This document shows, one piece after another, positions 18,169-27,306 of a stretch of 64,000 nt of DNA (the stretch's first letter is position 1; each line of letters starts with the position of its first letter). The stretch covers positions 139,325 to 203,324 of the forward strand of contig DQFO01000020.1 in NCBI GenBank assembly GCA_003525075.1. Direction: 5' to 3'. The notes beneath the pieces were generated by a model that saw only the letters and a list, made by a program, of their open reading frames with translations, did not search any database and was not told the origin of the DNA. The position numbers were made by a program, and so were the translations under genes. This stretch comes from Clostridiales bacterium (GTDB lineage Bacteria; Bacillota; Clostridia; TANB77; CAG-508).

Positions 18169-18903
18169 TTATATGTTTTTAATAATTACAACTGTTATAT
18201 TATCCATTCCACCATTTTCATTTGCTAAGTCTACTAGCCTTTGTGGTGCTTTTTCAATATTTCCTGTTGCTATTTGAAAGATATCATCTTGTTTTACCAT
18301 ATTTGTAAGTCCATCTGATGAGATTAATAAGATATCTTCTTTTAGAAATCCTTTAACTGCTACATCTGGTTCAACAAATGCATTACATCCTAATGCTTTT
18401 AATAGCATATTTTTCTTTGGATGTACTTCAGCTTCTTCTTTTGTTATTGTTCCGTCTTTTACTAATTTTTGAACATAACTATGATCTGTTGTTAATTTTC
18501 TTATAAATGTCTTTCTTATTCTATATATTCTGCTATCGCCTATGTGCCCAATATATGCCTTATTATTATATATTAAGCAAACTTCTAAAGTAGTACCCAT
18601 TCCTTCATATTCTTTATTTTCTCTTGATTTTTCATATACCACCATATTGGCATATTCCATACTACTTGCTATTAGTTGTATAAGACTTTCTCTGTCTTTT
18701 GGTGTTTCTTTGAAATTGTTTTCAATATAATTTTTTGTGCATTTTATTGCTAAATTACTTGCAATTTCTCCGCCTTTATATCCACCCATTCCATCTGCTA
18801 ATAGGTATAGTTTTACTTCACTTGATGAATCAGATATATAATATGCATCTTGGTTCATTTCTCTGACTTTTCCAACGTCTGATTTTGCATAAGCAATTAT
18901 CAT
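18169..18903 (-). CDS. prpC: PP2C-type Ser/Thr phosphatase PrpC
   Basis: 244 aa, the usual length for the Stp/PrpC family. Metal-binding motifs are intact: VREMNQDAYY, LLADGMGGYKGG, GHIGDSRIYR, ISSDGLTNMV and the C-terminal GGMDNITV. It removes phosphate from PrkC and its targets. The order rlmN-prpC-prkC-rsgA is the one seen in Bacillus and many Clostridia. Only 82 bp separate it from rlmN. Confidence 0.96.
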   Translation of the reverse strand: MIIAYAKSDVGKVREMNQDAYYISDSSSEVKLYLLADGMGGYKGGEIASNLAIKCTKNYIENNFKETPKDRESLIQLIASSMEYANMVVYEKSRENKEYEGMGTTLEVCLIYNNKAYIGHIGDSRIYRIRKTFIRKLTTDHSYVQKLVKDGTITKEEAEVHPKKNMLLKALGCNAFVEPDVAVKGFLKEDILLISSDGLTNMVKQDDIFQIATGNIEKAPQRLVDLANENGGMDNITVVIIKNI

Positions 18904-18985
18904 ATTTCACCTCATATCTTTCTATATGTTTTTAGTTATATCATATATAAAAATTTTTTTCAATTATTTTCACGAATTTTCCATA

Positions 18986-20011
18986 TTATGATTGTAGGTT
19001 TTGTCTTCTTAATTGTCCACAAGCTGCATCTATATCTGAACCCAACTCTCTTCTTATTGTTGCTACTATTCCATGGGCATTTAGATAATCTCTAAACTTA
19101 ATTATATTTTCATTTGAACTCTTAGTATATGCTCCATTTTCTATTTTATTAATAGGTATCAAATTTACATGACATATCATTCCTCTTAATAAATGTACTA
19201 ATTCTTTTGCATCTTCTAAATTATCATTATTGTCTTTTGCTAATGCATATTCAAATGAAATTCTTCTATTTGTTTTCGCAATATAATCTTTACAAGCTTG
19301 TAATAATTCTTCTATTGGAAATGCATTATTTACAGGCATCATACTACTTCTTTTTTCATTTGTTGTAGCATGTAATGATATTGATAATGTACATTGAATA
19401 TTTTCATCTGCTAATCTATAAATTGCTGGTACTAATCCACTTGTTGAAACACTTATATGTCTTGCACCTATATTTATTCCTTTTGGATTATTTATTATTC
19501 TAATAGCATTTACAACATTATTATAATTATTTAATGGTTCTCCTATTCCCATAAATACTACATTTGATATTCTTATATTATTGTCTTGTTCTACAGCTAA
19601 TATTTGTTCTACAATTTCTCCAGATGTTAAATTTCTTACAAATGGAATTCCTGTTGATGCACAGAATTTGCATCCCATTTTACATCCAACTTGTGATGAT
19701 ACACATATACTGTATCCATGATGATAGCTCATTAGTACTGTTTCTATTGCATTTCCATCTAATAAGTCAAATAAATATTTTTTTGTTCCATCACTTGACT
19801 CTAATTTTCTTAAAATCTTGAAATTGCACATTGTATAATTTTCTTTTAATTTTTCTCTTAGTTGTAAAGAAAGATTTGTCATTTCATCAAATTCTTTGAC
19901 TTTTTCTTCATATAACCACTTAAATACTTGTTCTGCTCTAAATGGCTTTTCTCCCATTTGAACAAATTCTTCTTTTAGACTATCTAAATTATAATCTTTT
20001 ATATTTTTCAT
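18986..20011 (-). CDS. rlmN: 23S rRNA/tRNA adenine C2-methyltransferase RlmN
   Basis: 341 aa, full length. A radical-SAM protein with the CKMGCKFC iron-sulfur motif (CxxxCxxC) near residue 115 and the catalytic C-terminal Cys in DIDAACGQL. It methylates A2503 of 23S rRNA and A37 of some tRNAs. It begins 2 nt after the stop of the U32 gene, so the two are one transcript. Confidence 0.97.
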   Translation of the reverse strand: MKNIKDYNLDSLKEEFVQMGEKPFRAEQVFKWLYEEKVKEFDEMTNLSLQLREKLKENYTMCNFKILRKLESSDGTKKYLFDLLDGNAIETVLMSYHHGYSICVSSQVGCKMGCKFCASTGIPFVRNLTSGEIVEQILAVEQDNNIRISNVVFMGIGEPLNNYNNVVNAIRIINNPKGINIGARHISVSTSGLVPAIYRLADENIQCTLSISLHATTNEKRSSMMPVNNAFPIEELLQACKDYIAKTNRRISFEYALAKDNNDNLEDAKELVHLLRGMICHVNLIPINKIENGAYTKSSNENIIKFRDYLNAHGIVATIRRELGSDIDAACGQLRRQNLQS

Positions 20012-20013
20012 TA

Positions 20014-21243
20014 TTATTTTTTTCTCCTAATAATCCAATTTTTTTCACATTTTATTGGAAGAAGTATTTTTACTTGTTGACCTTTTACCCCTGGATTTAT
20101 AAATTCAATTTCTTTGTCTGTTTCTATATCCCACATTTTCTCTATTTTGAATACAACTGGCTCTATATGATGTGGTACTAAAATTTCCATTGTATCTCCA
20201 ACTTGTAATCTATTTCTTACTTCCATAATTGGTTTTTCTTCATTGTATTCCACAACTTTTCCACCAAATTGGTATAACTCATTATATTGGTGTCCATCAT
20301 ATTCTTGTATATCTTGATTTTTTCTATCATTGAAATAAAATGTTGTTAATTCTCTTGTTTTTATTTTTTCAATTTCTTTTAAATATTTATCAACATCATA
20401 ATGTGATGGATCTTTTTTATAATCATCTATTGCATTTCTATAAACATTTACTATACTTGCAACATAATATTCTGTTTTTAAACGTCCTTCTATTTTTACA
20501 CTGTCAACTCCCATGTCTATTATTTCTGGAAGTTCTCTTATTAAACATAAATCTTTTGATGAAAATATACTTGTTCCATGTTCGTCCATTTCTATTGGCA
20601 TATATTGTCCTGGATTATTTCTTTCTTCTGCATATAAATTATATGACCATCTACAGCTTTGTGCACAATCTCCTAAATTAGCACTTCTACAAGCTAAGAA
20701 ATCACTCAAGAAACATCTTCCAGAATATGCAAAACATATTGCACCATGTACAAATATTTCAATTTCCATTCCTTCTGGTTTATTTGCCATTATATATTTT
20801 AATTGTTCTTTATTTAATTCTCTTGCCATTATCATTCTTTTAGCACCATTTTTATACCAGAAATTACATGAGTGCAAGCTTACTAGATTAGCTTGTGTAC
20901 TTACATTTATTGGAACACTTGGTGCATATTGTTTTAACGTTTCTATTACTCCTCCATCTGCCGCAATTATTCCATCTGGTTTTATTTCTTCTAATTTTTT
21001 TGCCATTTCTATTATTTCTGGATATGTTTCATCCCAAGCATATATATTTAAGGCTACATATACTTTTTTTCCAATACTATGTGCATATTTTATTGTTTGT
21101 ATTAAATCATCATCTTGTATTTCTGCTCTTGATCTTAATGATAATGATGCTGTTCCACAATATACTGCATCTGCTCCGTATAAAAATGCTATTTTTGCTT
21201 TTTCAAATGATCCTGCTGGTGCTAATAATTCTATTTCTTTCAC
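20014..21243 (-). CDS. U32-family protein, TrhP-like tRNA hydroxylation factor
   Basis: 409 aa from the GTG at 21243, which has GAAAGGAAAAG upstream and leads into VKEIELLAPAGSFEKAKIAF. An in-frame ATG at 21279 would add 12 residues but lacks a ribosome site. The U32 core has GADAVYCG, the signature EIFVHGAICFAYSGRCFLS, and cysteines in SANLGDCAQSCRW; a C-terminal beta domain follows from about 320. Family members of this size (TrhP/YrrO) are needed to form 5-hydroxyuridine at position 34 of tRNA, probably from prephenate; older annotation calls them collagenases or peptidases. It starts the transcript that continues into rlmN. Confidence 0.85.
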   Translation of the reverse strand: MKEIELLAPAGSFEKAKIAFLYGADAVYCGTASLSLRSRAEIQDDDLIQTIKYAHSIGKKVYVALNIYAWDETYPEIIEMAKKLEEIKPDGIIAADGGVIETLKQYAPSVPINVSTQANLVSLHSCNFWYKNGAKRMIMARELNKEQLKYIMANKPEGMEIEIFVHGAICFAYSGRCFLSDFLACRSANLGDCAQSCRWSYNLYAEERNNPGQYMPIEMDEHGTSIFSSKDLCLIRELPEIIDMGVDSVKIEGRLKTEYYVASIVNVYRNAIDDYKKDPSHYDVDKYLKEIEKIKTRELTTFYFNDRKNQDIQEYDGHQYNELYQFGGKVVEYNEEKPIMEVRNRLQVGDTMEILVPHHIEPVVFKIEKMWDIETDKEIEFINPGVKGQQVKILLPIKCEKNWIIRRKK

Positions 21244-21303
21244 TTTATTCTTTTCCTTTCTTCTTTCACGATAGCACATTTTGTGCCTAATAATACAGGT
21301 TAA

Positions 21304-21332
21304 ATTATACTCTATTTATGGATTATTGTCAA
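21304..21332 (-). promoter_or_regulatory. Consensus sigma-A promoter of U32-rlmN
   Basis: On the minus strand TTGACA (21332-21327), 17 bp, then TATAAT (21309-21304): a full consensus match. The start point near 21297 leaves a leader of about 54 nt before the chosen GTG start. Confidence 0.85.
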
Positions 21333-21333
21333 C

Positions 21334-21368
21334 TAAAAAGCCTTAAACACATAAAGTGCTTAAAGCTT
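21334..21368 (-). terminator. Terminator after the DUF1294 gene
   Basis: A 13-bp stem with two G-T pairs (21338-21350 with 21356-21368), followed on the minus strand by T5. It abuts the -35 of the next promoter. Confidence 0.75.
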
Positions 21369-21374
21369 ATAATT

Positions 21375-21674
21375 TTACATTATAAATTTTAAATATATAA
21401 ACAAAACTACCTCTAATATCAATATTGCTGGCATTCCAATTGTAAACTTTAGTTTTTTAGTTTTATGTCTAAATGTGTACATTCCAGAAATTGTTCCAAT
21501 TCCTCCACCTAATAATGTAATTAAAAATAATGTGTTTTCTGGAATTCTCCATCTTCCTTTTTTTGCTTTTCTTTTATCTGACCACATAACATAAAAACCT
21601 ATTAAATTTATTATTATTAAATATATTACAAAATTTTTAGTTGTAAATAGATTAAATTCAGCTAAATTTTCCAT
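21375..21674 (-). CDS. DUF1294 small membrane protein
   Basis: 99 aa. Three hydrophobic segments flank the conserved stretch MWSDKRKAKKGRWRIPE followed by LLGGGIGTISGMYTFRHKT, which defines the DUF1294 family. Function unknown. It starts 16 nt after ychF and shares its transcript. Confidence 0.85.
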   Translation of the reverse strand: MENLAEFNLFTTKNFVIYLIIINLIGFYVMWSDKRKAKKGRWRIPENTLFLITLLGGGIGTISGMYTFRHKTKKLKFTIGMPAILILEVVLFIYLKFIM

Positions 21675-21690
21675 ATTTTATCCTTTTCTA

Positions 21691-22782
21691 TTAAACATTG
21701 AACTTAAATACTACTATATCTCCATCTTGCATTACATATTCTTTTCCTTCTTGTCTAACAAGTCCTTTTTCTTTTGCAGCAAGCATTGAGCCTTCTTTCA
21801 TTAAATCATTATATGATACAACCTCTGCTTTAATAAATCCTCTTTCAAAGTCAGAGTGAATTTTTCCAGCAGCTTGTGGTGCTTTTGTTCCTTTTGTTAT
21901 TGTCCATGCTCTTACTTCAGTTTCACCAGCTGTAAGGAATGACATTAATCCAAGTAAATCATAGCTTTTCTTTATTAATTTGTCTAATCCTGATTCTTCT
22001 AATCCAAGAGCATCTAACATTTCTTTTTTATCTGAATCATCTAGTCCTGATAATTCTTCTTCTATTTTTACACATAGTGGAATTACTTCTGCATGTTCTT
22101 TTGCAGCATATTCTTTTACTTGTTTTACCATTTCTTCATCATCTGCTGTTTGAATTTGCTCTTCAGATATATTGGCAATATAAATTATTGGTTTTGATGT
22201 TAATAAAAACATATCTTTTACTAATTCTTGTTCATCTTCATTACATTCTACAGCTCTTGCTGGAATTCCGTTATTTAAGTTTTCTTTTAATTTTTCAATT
22301 AAGTCTATTTCTGCTTGATATTTTTTATCTGCTTTTAAGTTTTTCTTTGCCTTGTCTAATCTTTTATCAAGTGTTTCTAAATCTGCAAATATTAATTCTA
22401 AATTAATTGTTTCTATATCTCTTAATGGATTTACACTTCCATCTACATGTATTACATTTGGATCTTCAAAACATCTTACAACTTGGCAAATTGCGTCTAC
22501 TTCTCTTATGTGTGATAAAAATTTGTTTCCTAATCCTTCACCTTTGCTTGCTCCTTTTACTAATCCTGCTATATCAACAAATTCTACTATTGCTTTTGTT
22601 ATTTTGGCTGGATTATACATTTTTGCAAGATTGTCTATTCTTTCATCAGGTACTGCTACAACTCCTACATTTGGTTCTATTGTACAAAATGGATAGTTTG
22701 CACATTCTGCTCCTGCTTTTGTTATACTATTAAACATTGTACTTTTTCCTACATTTGGTAAGCCTACTATTCCTATTTTCAT
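21691..22782 (-). CDS. ychF: Obg-family nucleotide hydrolase YchF/OLA1
   Basis: 363 aa, full length. P-loop GLPNVGKSTMFN, DIAGLVKGASKGEGLGNKFL, and NISE in place of the NKxD guanine motif, which is why this family prefers ATP. A coiled-coil insert (about 130-200) and a C-terminal TGS domain (about 280-363, AWTITKGTKAPQAAGKIHSDF) are present. It binds ribosomes and is linked to translation under stress. Confidence 0.97.
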   Translation of the reverse strand: MKIGIVGLPNVGKSTMFNSITKAGAECANYPFCTIEPNVGVVAVPDERIDNLAKMYNPAKITKAIVEFVDIAGLVKGASKGEGLGNKFLSHIREVDAICQVVRCFEDPNVIHVDGSVNPLRDIETINLELIFADLETLDKRLDKAKKNLKADKKYQAEIDLIEKLKENLNNGIPARAVECNEDEQELVKDMFLLTSKPIIYIANISEEQIQTADDEEMVKQVKEYAAKEHAEVIPLCVKIEEELSGLDDSDKKEMLDALGLEESGLDKLIKKSYDLLGLMSFLTAGETEVRAWTITKGTKAPQAAGKIHSDFERGFIKAEVVSYNDLMKEGSMLAAKEKGLVRQEGKEYVMQDGDIVVFKFNV

Positions 22783-22822
22783 TTTATCACATTTCCTTTT
22801 CTTATTATTTTACACATATTTT

Positions 22823-22851
22823 ATTATAATACCAATTCTTACTTTTGTAAA
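22823..22851 (-). promoter_or_regulatory. Promoter of ychF
   Basis: On the minus strand TTTACA (22851-22846), 17 bp, TATAAT (22828-22823). Confidence 0.7.
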
Positions 22852-22944
22852 TATTTTTAACAATAAAAGTGGCTCTAAGAATTTCTATGTAATGGTAATT
22901 ACTTAGAGATTCTATAAGTCACATATTTATTCTGTACAGAAAAA

Positions 22945-22982
22945 AAGAAGCCCTGACTTTATTATATTCAAGGCTTTTTATC
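22945..22982 (-). terminator. Terminator after the ferredoxin gene
   Basis: On the minus strand AAGCCTTGA and TCAGGGCTT pair (one T-G) and are followed by a T-rich run. The gap between here and the ychF promoter also holds a plus-strand inverted-repeat region (22868-22922) with two mutually exclusive pairings, of unknown meaning. Confidence 0.7.
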
Positions 22983-22984
22983 TA

Positions 22985-23158
22985 TTAAGCTTCTTCTGGT
23001 GCTTTAACAGGGCAAACACCTGCACATGTTCCACATCCTATACATGCAGATTCATCTATAACAAAACAAGTTTCTCCTTGTGATATACATCCAACAGGAC
23101 AATTTGCAGCACATGCACCACAGCTTATACATTTATCACATTGTATTCTATATGCCAT
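22985..23158 (-). CDS. 2[4Fe-4S] ferredoxin
   Basis: 57 aa from ATG 23158, placed 8 nt after an AGGTGG site; a GTG at 23170 lies inside that site and is unlikely. Two CxxCxxCxxxCP motifs (CDKCISCGACAANCPVG and CIGCGTCAGVCPVK) bind two cubane clusters. It is a small soluble electron carrier typical of anaerobes. It is the last gene of the holB-ricT-ferredoxin run. RicT-type proteins carry iron-sulfur clusters, so the neighbourhood may be functional, but ferredoxin genes are often placed freely. Confidence 0.93.
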   Translation of the reverse strand: MAYRIQCDKCISCGACAANCPVGCISQGETCFVIDESACIGCGTCAGVCPVKAPEEA

Positions 23159-23176
23159 TACATTCACCACCTTTCA

Positions 23177-24040
23177 CTAATTTTCTTCTTCTATTTTATC
23201 TTCTTCTGAATTTTCTTCTTCTATTTTTACATCTTTTATAACTTTTATGTCTTTTACTTCATATCTTTTTTGTTTGAAAATGTCTCCATCTTTTATTCTA
23301 ACTCTAACTGCTTCTTTTAGTGTTTCAACATTGTCAACTTCTCCAACACCATCTGGAGTCTTTACTATTGCCCCTACATGTGGTAATCTTTTTTCCTTTT
23401 CTTCATATACTTCTTGTTCATATTTTAAGCAACACATTAATCTACCACAATTTCCTGAAATTTTCGTTGGGTTTAATGAAAGATTTTGTTCTTTTGCCAT
23501 TTTTATTGATACTGTTTCAAAGTCTCCTAAAAATGAACAGCAACATAATTCACGTCCACAAACTCCATTCCCACCAATTCTTTTTACTTCATCTCTTACA
23601 CCTATTTGTCTTAATTCTATTCTTGTCTTATATGTTGCAGCTAAATCTTTAACAAGTTCTCTAAAATCTACTCTTCCATCTGATGTAAATGAAAATAATA
23701 TTTTACTATTATCAAATTTATATTCTACATCTGTTAAAGTCATGTCTAATTTATATTCTTTAATTTTTTTATTACAATATTCAAATGCTTCTTTTTCTTT
23801 CTTTTTTAAGTCTTCTGCATGTTTTAAATCTTTACTTGATGCAAGTCTTAAAACTTTTTTTAATGGTGTGTTTAATTTTTCTTCATCTATCATTCTTCCT
23901 GGAATTATTACTTCTGCAATATCTTCACCTTGTGTTGTTTCAACAATAATATATTCACCCTTTTGGACTTCTAGCCATTTAGGATCAAAAAAATATATTT
24001 TTCCTAATCTCTTAAATCTAACTCCTACTATTTTTTTCAT
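23177..24040 (-). CDS. ricT: PSP1-domain protein RicT (YaaT)
   Basis: 287 aa. The PSP1 core has the conserved cysteines GVCGRELCCCSFL and ISGNCGRLMCCLKYE, then an acidic Glu-rich tail. In Bacillus, RicT with RicA and RicF forms an iron-sulfur complex that helps RNase Y mature mRNAs and affects sporulation phosphorelay. It starts 14 nt after holB, the same order as holB-yaaT in Bacillus. Confidence 0.93.
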   Translation of the reverse strand: MKKIVGVRFKRLGKIYFFDPKWLEVQKGEYIIVETTQGEDIAEVIIPGRMIDEEKLNTPLKKVLRLASSKDLKHAEDLKKKEKEAFEYCNKKIKEYKLDMTLTDVEYKFDNSKILFSFTSDGRVDFRELVKDLAATYKTRIELRQIGVRDEVKRIGGNGVCGRELCCCSFLGDFETVSIKMAKEQNLSLNPTKISGNCGRLMCCLKYEQEVYEEKEKRLPHVGAIVKTPDGVGEVDNVETLKEAVRVRIKDGDIFKQKRYEVKDIKVIKDVKIEEENSEEDKIEEEN

Positions 24041-24054
24041 TCATTACGTCCTTT

Positions 24055-24948
24055 CTATTTTCGAAATAAATAATTTATATTAAATAATAAATTATCTATG
24101 CACATATCATAATTACTATTTGCTTTTAGTCTTTTTTTAGTTTCTTCTACAATATCTATAGCATTTATATATCTTAAATCTTCTTTGCTTAATTTTAACA
24201 ATAAAACATTCATATATTCTAAAACAGAGTAAATTTCTTCTTTTGCTTTATATATTTCTTCTGACATTTTTACAATATCTATTACATCTTTATTTTTAAA
24301 ACTTTTTAATATATTTTCAATATTTTCATATAAAGTTTTATTTTCATTTAGTTTTAATGCTTTTCCTATACTACCTTGCGAAAGATTTATTATACTATCA
24401 TCAATCTCTATTTCTGGATAATTTTGTTTTATATAACCTTTCACTTCAGAAATTTCTAAATTTTCGAAATGTATTCTCGTACATCTTGATTTTATAGTAC
24501 TTAACATATTATCTTCATTTGAACATATTAATATAATCGTTACATATTCTGGTGGTTCTTCTAATGTTTTTAATAAGCAATTTTGTGCTTCTGATGTCAT
24601 AGTATCACTATCATCTATTATATATACTTTATTGTCTGATACTATTGGTTTTTCTGCTACTTTTCTTTGCATTTCTCTTATTTGATCTATTTTTACTTTT
24701 CCATCTTGTGGTTCTATCATCATAAAATCTGGATTATTGTTAGAATCAAATTCTATACATGCTTTACATCTACAATTTTCTTCATTTGGTGTTAAACATA
24801 GTAATTTTTTGGCAAATTCTAAAGCTATTTTTTTCTTTCCAATTCCTTCTGTTCCCCAAAACAAATAACTATGTGATGTTTTATTTAATTCTAAGGCTTT
24901 TTTTAATATTGTTTTATTTTTTTCATTTCCAATTATTTTTTCAAACAA
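24055..24948 (-). CDS. holB: DNA polymerase III delta' subunit
   Basis: 297 aa. An AAA+ clamp-loader fold with SYLFWGTEGIGKKKIA at the P-loop, zinc cysteines in LCLTPNEENCRCKAC, the VYIIDDSDTM Walker B region and the SRC motif (IKSRCTRIHF). It is the stator subunit of the clamp loader that opens the sliding clamp. It heads the ricT-ferredoxin transcript. Confidence 0.93.
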   Translation of the reverse strand: MFEKIIGNEKNKTILKKALELNKTSHSYLFWGTEGIGKKKIALEFAKKLLCLTPNEENCRCKACIEFDSNNNPDFMMIEPQDGKVKIDQIREMQRKVAEKPIVSDNKVYIIDDSDTMTSEAQNCLLKTLEEPPEYVTIILICSNEDNMLSTIKSRCTRIHFENLEISEVKGYIKQNYPEIEIDDSIINLSQGSIGKALKLNENKTLYENIENILKSFKNKDVIDIVKMSEEIYKAKEEIYSVLEYMNVLLLKLSKEDLRYINAIDIVEETKKRLKANSNYDMCIDNLLFNINYLFRK

Positions 24949-25065
24949 TTTTTATTCCTCCAAATTTAATTTTCACCTTTTATATTCTTATATATTAATT
25001 ATTTTTATACCTAATTATTATACATTATATTAACATTTTTTTCAAGATTATTTACCATATATTTT

Positions 25066-25095
25066 AAATGCAGATAGTTTATACTATCTGCATTT
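25066..25095 (-). terminator. Terminator after the signal peptidase gene
   Basis: A perfect 13-bp stem (25066-25078 with 25083-25095) with a 4-nt loop, 12 nt after the stop codon; the T tract is short. Confidence 0.7.
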
Positions 25096-25107
25096 GATAA
25101 TTTGTTA

Positions 25108-25761
25108 TTATACTTTTCCAAATTTATTTAATGGCCAAAATCTAAATAATACTTTTCCTTCTATTTTCTCTAATGGTATACAACCAAATGATCTACAATC
25201 TCTACTTCCTGTTCTATTATCTCCTAGACAAAATACACAATTTTCAGGTACTGTAAATCCTGTGAAATTCCCTTCATGTGTTGCATCTTGATGCATATCT
25301 GTAACTACCCCTGATTGTAAATAATCTTCTTGTAGCTTTTCTCCATTAATATATACTGCTCCATCTTTTATTTCTACATAATCTCCTGGTAACCCTATTA
25401 CCCTTTTTATATAACTTGTTTTAGATGTTTCTAACACATAATATGCAAATTTATTCCAAAATCCTTGTGGTTCATTTTCGTATGTTGCAACTGGATTTGT
25501 TAAATCTATTTCTTCTTTTGATACCCATGTTTTACTTGGAGCTTCAAAAGTAACTATATCTCCTCTATTGGGAAGTTTTTTTGTTGTTCTTCCTAATCTG
25601 CTTAACCACAATCTTTCACCTTCATGCAATGTTGGAAACATTGATGACATTCTTACTTCTGTTGGTGTTCCTATATAATATCTTACTATTAATGCTAGCA
25701 CTACTGCTATTACAAAACATAATATCCATTCTATTGTTTCTTTTATTATTGATTTACCCAT
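25108..25761 (-). CDS. lepB: Type I signal peptidase
   Basis: 217 aa from ATG 25761 (AGGAA site; an upstream GTG is too close to it). One N-terminal membrane helix (about 8-30) precedes the catalytic Ser in RMSSMFPTL and the catalytic Lys in SYIKRVIGLPGD. The conserved GDNRTGSRDCRSFG box follows, and the C-terminus ends FRFWPLNKFGKV. It cleaves signal peptides of exported proteins at the outer face of the membrane. Monocistronic, ended by a strong hairpin. Confidence 0.96.
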   Translation of the reverse strand: MGKSIIKETIEWILCFVIAVVLALIVRYYIGTPTEVRMSSMFPTLHEGERLWLSRLGRTTKKLPNRGDIVTFEAPSKTWVSKEEIDLTNPVATYENEPQGFWNKFAYYVLETSKTSYIKRVIGLPGDYVEIKDGAVYINGEKLQEDYLQSGVVTDMHQDATHEGNFTGFTVPENCVFCLGDNRTGSRDCRSFGCIPLEKIEGKVLFRFWPLNKFGKV

Positions 25762-25841
25762 TTTTATCACATTCCTATTCTTTGTTTTCTCACGTTACCT
25801 ATTTATTATATATTATTTGAATATTTTTTTCAATATTTATC

Positions 25842-26144
25842 CTATATTTTTCTATATCTTCTACAATCTACTTTTCCCCTTAAGTATTTTGAAATTTTTT
25901 CACCTTTTATCAAATTTTCTTTTTGCTGTTTTGTAAGTGTTTTGATTTGATATTCTAATTTACATGCTAATGATTTTTCTTTACTTTTCCATGCTATTTC
26001 TAATTTTTCAGCATTATGTGATTTTGTATATTTTGCACCTCTTTTATCTTTAGTTATATGTTCTTCTATTCTTCTTTCTAAGTTATTTGTCATTCCTGTA
26101 TAAATTGAATTATCTGAACATCTTATCATATATGTATAATACAT
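25842..26144 (-). CDS. GIY-YIG domain protein (UPF0213/YhbQ type)
   Basis: 100 aa. The motif appears as YYTYMIRC...SIYTGMT, followed by NLERRIEEH and KYTKSHNAEKL, the usual form of the small stand-alone GIY-YIG family. Members have weak or unproven nuclease activity, and the exact role is unknown. Confidence 0.9.
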   Translation of the reverse strand: MYYTYMIRCSDNSIYTGMTNNLERRIEEHITKDKRGAKYTKSHNAEKLEIAWKSKEKSLACKLEYQIKTLTKQQKENLIKGEKISKYLRGKVDCRRYRKI

Positions 26145-26170
26145 TTTTTCATCTCCGTTTTATAGTAAAA

Positions 26171-26211
26171 ACACCTTAAAATACAATACTGTAAATTAAG
26201 GTGTTTTTTTA
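26171..26211. terminator. Bidirectional terminator
   Basis: ACACCTTAA (26171-26179) pairs with TTAAGGTGT (26196-26204), with T runs on both strands. It ends the leftward tRNA-Arg(TCT) transcript. Confidence 0.75.
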
Positions 26212-26238
26212 TTATACCAATAACTTGTATAAATGTTA

Positions 26239-26315
26239 TGGTGAGCCAGAAGGGATTCGAACCCCCGACCCTTTGCTTAGAAGGCAAATGCTCTATCCAA
26301 CTGAGCTACTGACTC
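26239..26315 (-). tRNA. tRNA-Arg (anticodon TCT)
   Basis: A 77-nt cloverleaf with encoded CCA. The acceptor GAGTCAG pairs with CTGGCTC; the anticodon stem TTTGC/GCAAA encloses CTTCTAA, giving anticodon TCT, which reads AGA and AGG. AGA is by far the most used arginine codon in this window. Confidence 0.96.
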
Positions 26316-26335
26316 ATGTGTCTTAACACTTAAAT

Positions 26336-26364
26336 ATAATATCACAATTTAAGTATTAAGTCAA
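26336..26364 (-). promoter_or_regulatory. Promoter of tRNA-Arg(TCT)
   Basis: On the minus strand TTGACT (26364-26359), 17 bp, TATTAT (26341-26336), about 20 nt before the tRNA. Confidence 0.75.
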
Positions 26365-26394
26365 CATTTTTTTGAAAATTTTTACACATTTTTA

Positions 26395-27270
26395 TTAGTT
26401 AATTTCAATTTTTTCGCTAATATTATTATTTTCTATATTTTTTGATGGTTTCTCTAACAATTCTGGTCTCTTTAAATATTTATTTAATTGCTTAAATGAT
26501 GTTGCATAATAATGTCCATCACATATTCTCTCATCACCAACAAAAGCAATTGTTATGCACTTTTCCTCTTTTATTTCATCTTCTTCATATATATAACTTT
26601 TTTTCTTTTTTCCCATAGAGAAAAATAAACTTGTTGTTCCAAAATTATATATATGATGATATATGCTATCAATTCCAAGTGAACCTACGTTTGTTAGAAA
26701 TACACTTGTATGAAATGGGCTTGCCTTAATTACTGCTTTTGGCATAATTCCATGCTTATCTAAAAATTTCAAAAATTTAACTACAAATAATATAAATCCA
26801 TTTGGAATTATATTTAGTATATTAACAAGATTATCTGTTTTATTTGCTGTTTGCAAATCTTTATTTTTCTCAATCGTTGCATCAACTTTCTCTTTTATTT
26901 CTAATATAGTCTCCGTTCCTGTAAATGGTATTTTTACTACAGTCTCTTGCCCATCATCTGTCAAACTTTTCTTTATTGAAAGAGATACATATATTGTATC
27001 TCTTTGATATGTTGTTCCATTCATTACAAACCTATTTAATTTTGGTCTTTCATTTATTATTCTTACAATTCCTGCATATATAATATTCATATATGACATT
27101 CTTATTCCATCTTGTGCCTTCTTATCTATGTATTCATCCATATTACTTAATGGTATATCTTGTTTAAAATATACTTGTGCATCACTTCTGTCAATCATTA
27201 CAGAAGGTAATATTCTAAAAATTGGTTCTAAATTCTTTACTTTTTTTCCATCGGCTCTATGTCCAAACAT
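26395..27270 (-). CDS. CAT-fold acyltransferase-like protein (2-oxoacid dehydrogenase E2 catalytic domain)
   Basis: 291 aa. The whole length resembles the trimeric CAT/E2 acyltransferase fold: FLTNVGSLGID and IAFVGDERICDGHYYATSF are the family landmarks. Lipoyl and E1/E3-binding domains are absent, and no dehydrogenase genes are nearby, so it is not a classic E2. The E2 active-site motif DHRxxDG reads DERICDG here, with Glu in place of the catalytic His. It may be inactive as an acyltransferase or use another mechanism. It starts 36 nt after the gene at 27307 and is probably co-transcribed. Confidence 0.75.
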   Translation of the reverse strand: MFGHRADGKKVKNLEPIFRILPSVMIDRSDAQVYFKQDIPLSNMDEYIDKKAQDGIRMSYMNIIYAGIVRIINERPKLNRFVMNGTTYQRDTIYVSLSIKKSLTDDGQETVVKIPFTGTETILEIKEKVDATIEKNKDLQTANKTDNLVNILNIIPNGFILFVVKFLKFLDKHGIMPKAVIKASPFHTSVFLTNVGSLGIDSIYHHIYNFGTTSLFFSMGKKKKSYIYEEDEIKEEKCITIAFVGDERICDGHYYATSFKQLNKYLKRPELLEKPSKNIENNNISEKIEIN

Positions 27271-27306
27271 CCTTTGCTTCCTTTTCTTAAAAGTCTATGT
27301 TTTTGA

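Noticed and set aside
20513..21274. Plus-strand 253-residue frame opposite the U32 gene
   Set aside because: It is a shadow of a strongly conserved minus-strand gene and has no ribosome site or family resemblance.
22868..22922. Riboswitch or small RNA between ychF and the ferredoxin gene
   Set aside because: Two alternative short pairings exist but no promoter, terminator or known motif supports an RNA.
23247..24083. Plus-strand 278-residue frame opposite ricT
   Set aside because: Ser/Phe-rich shadow of the ricT reading frame, with no start signals.
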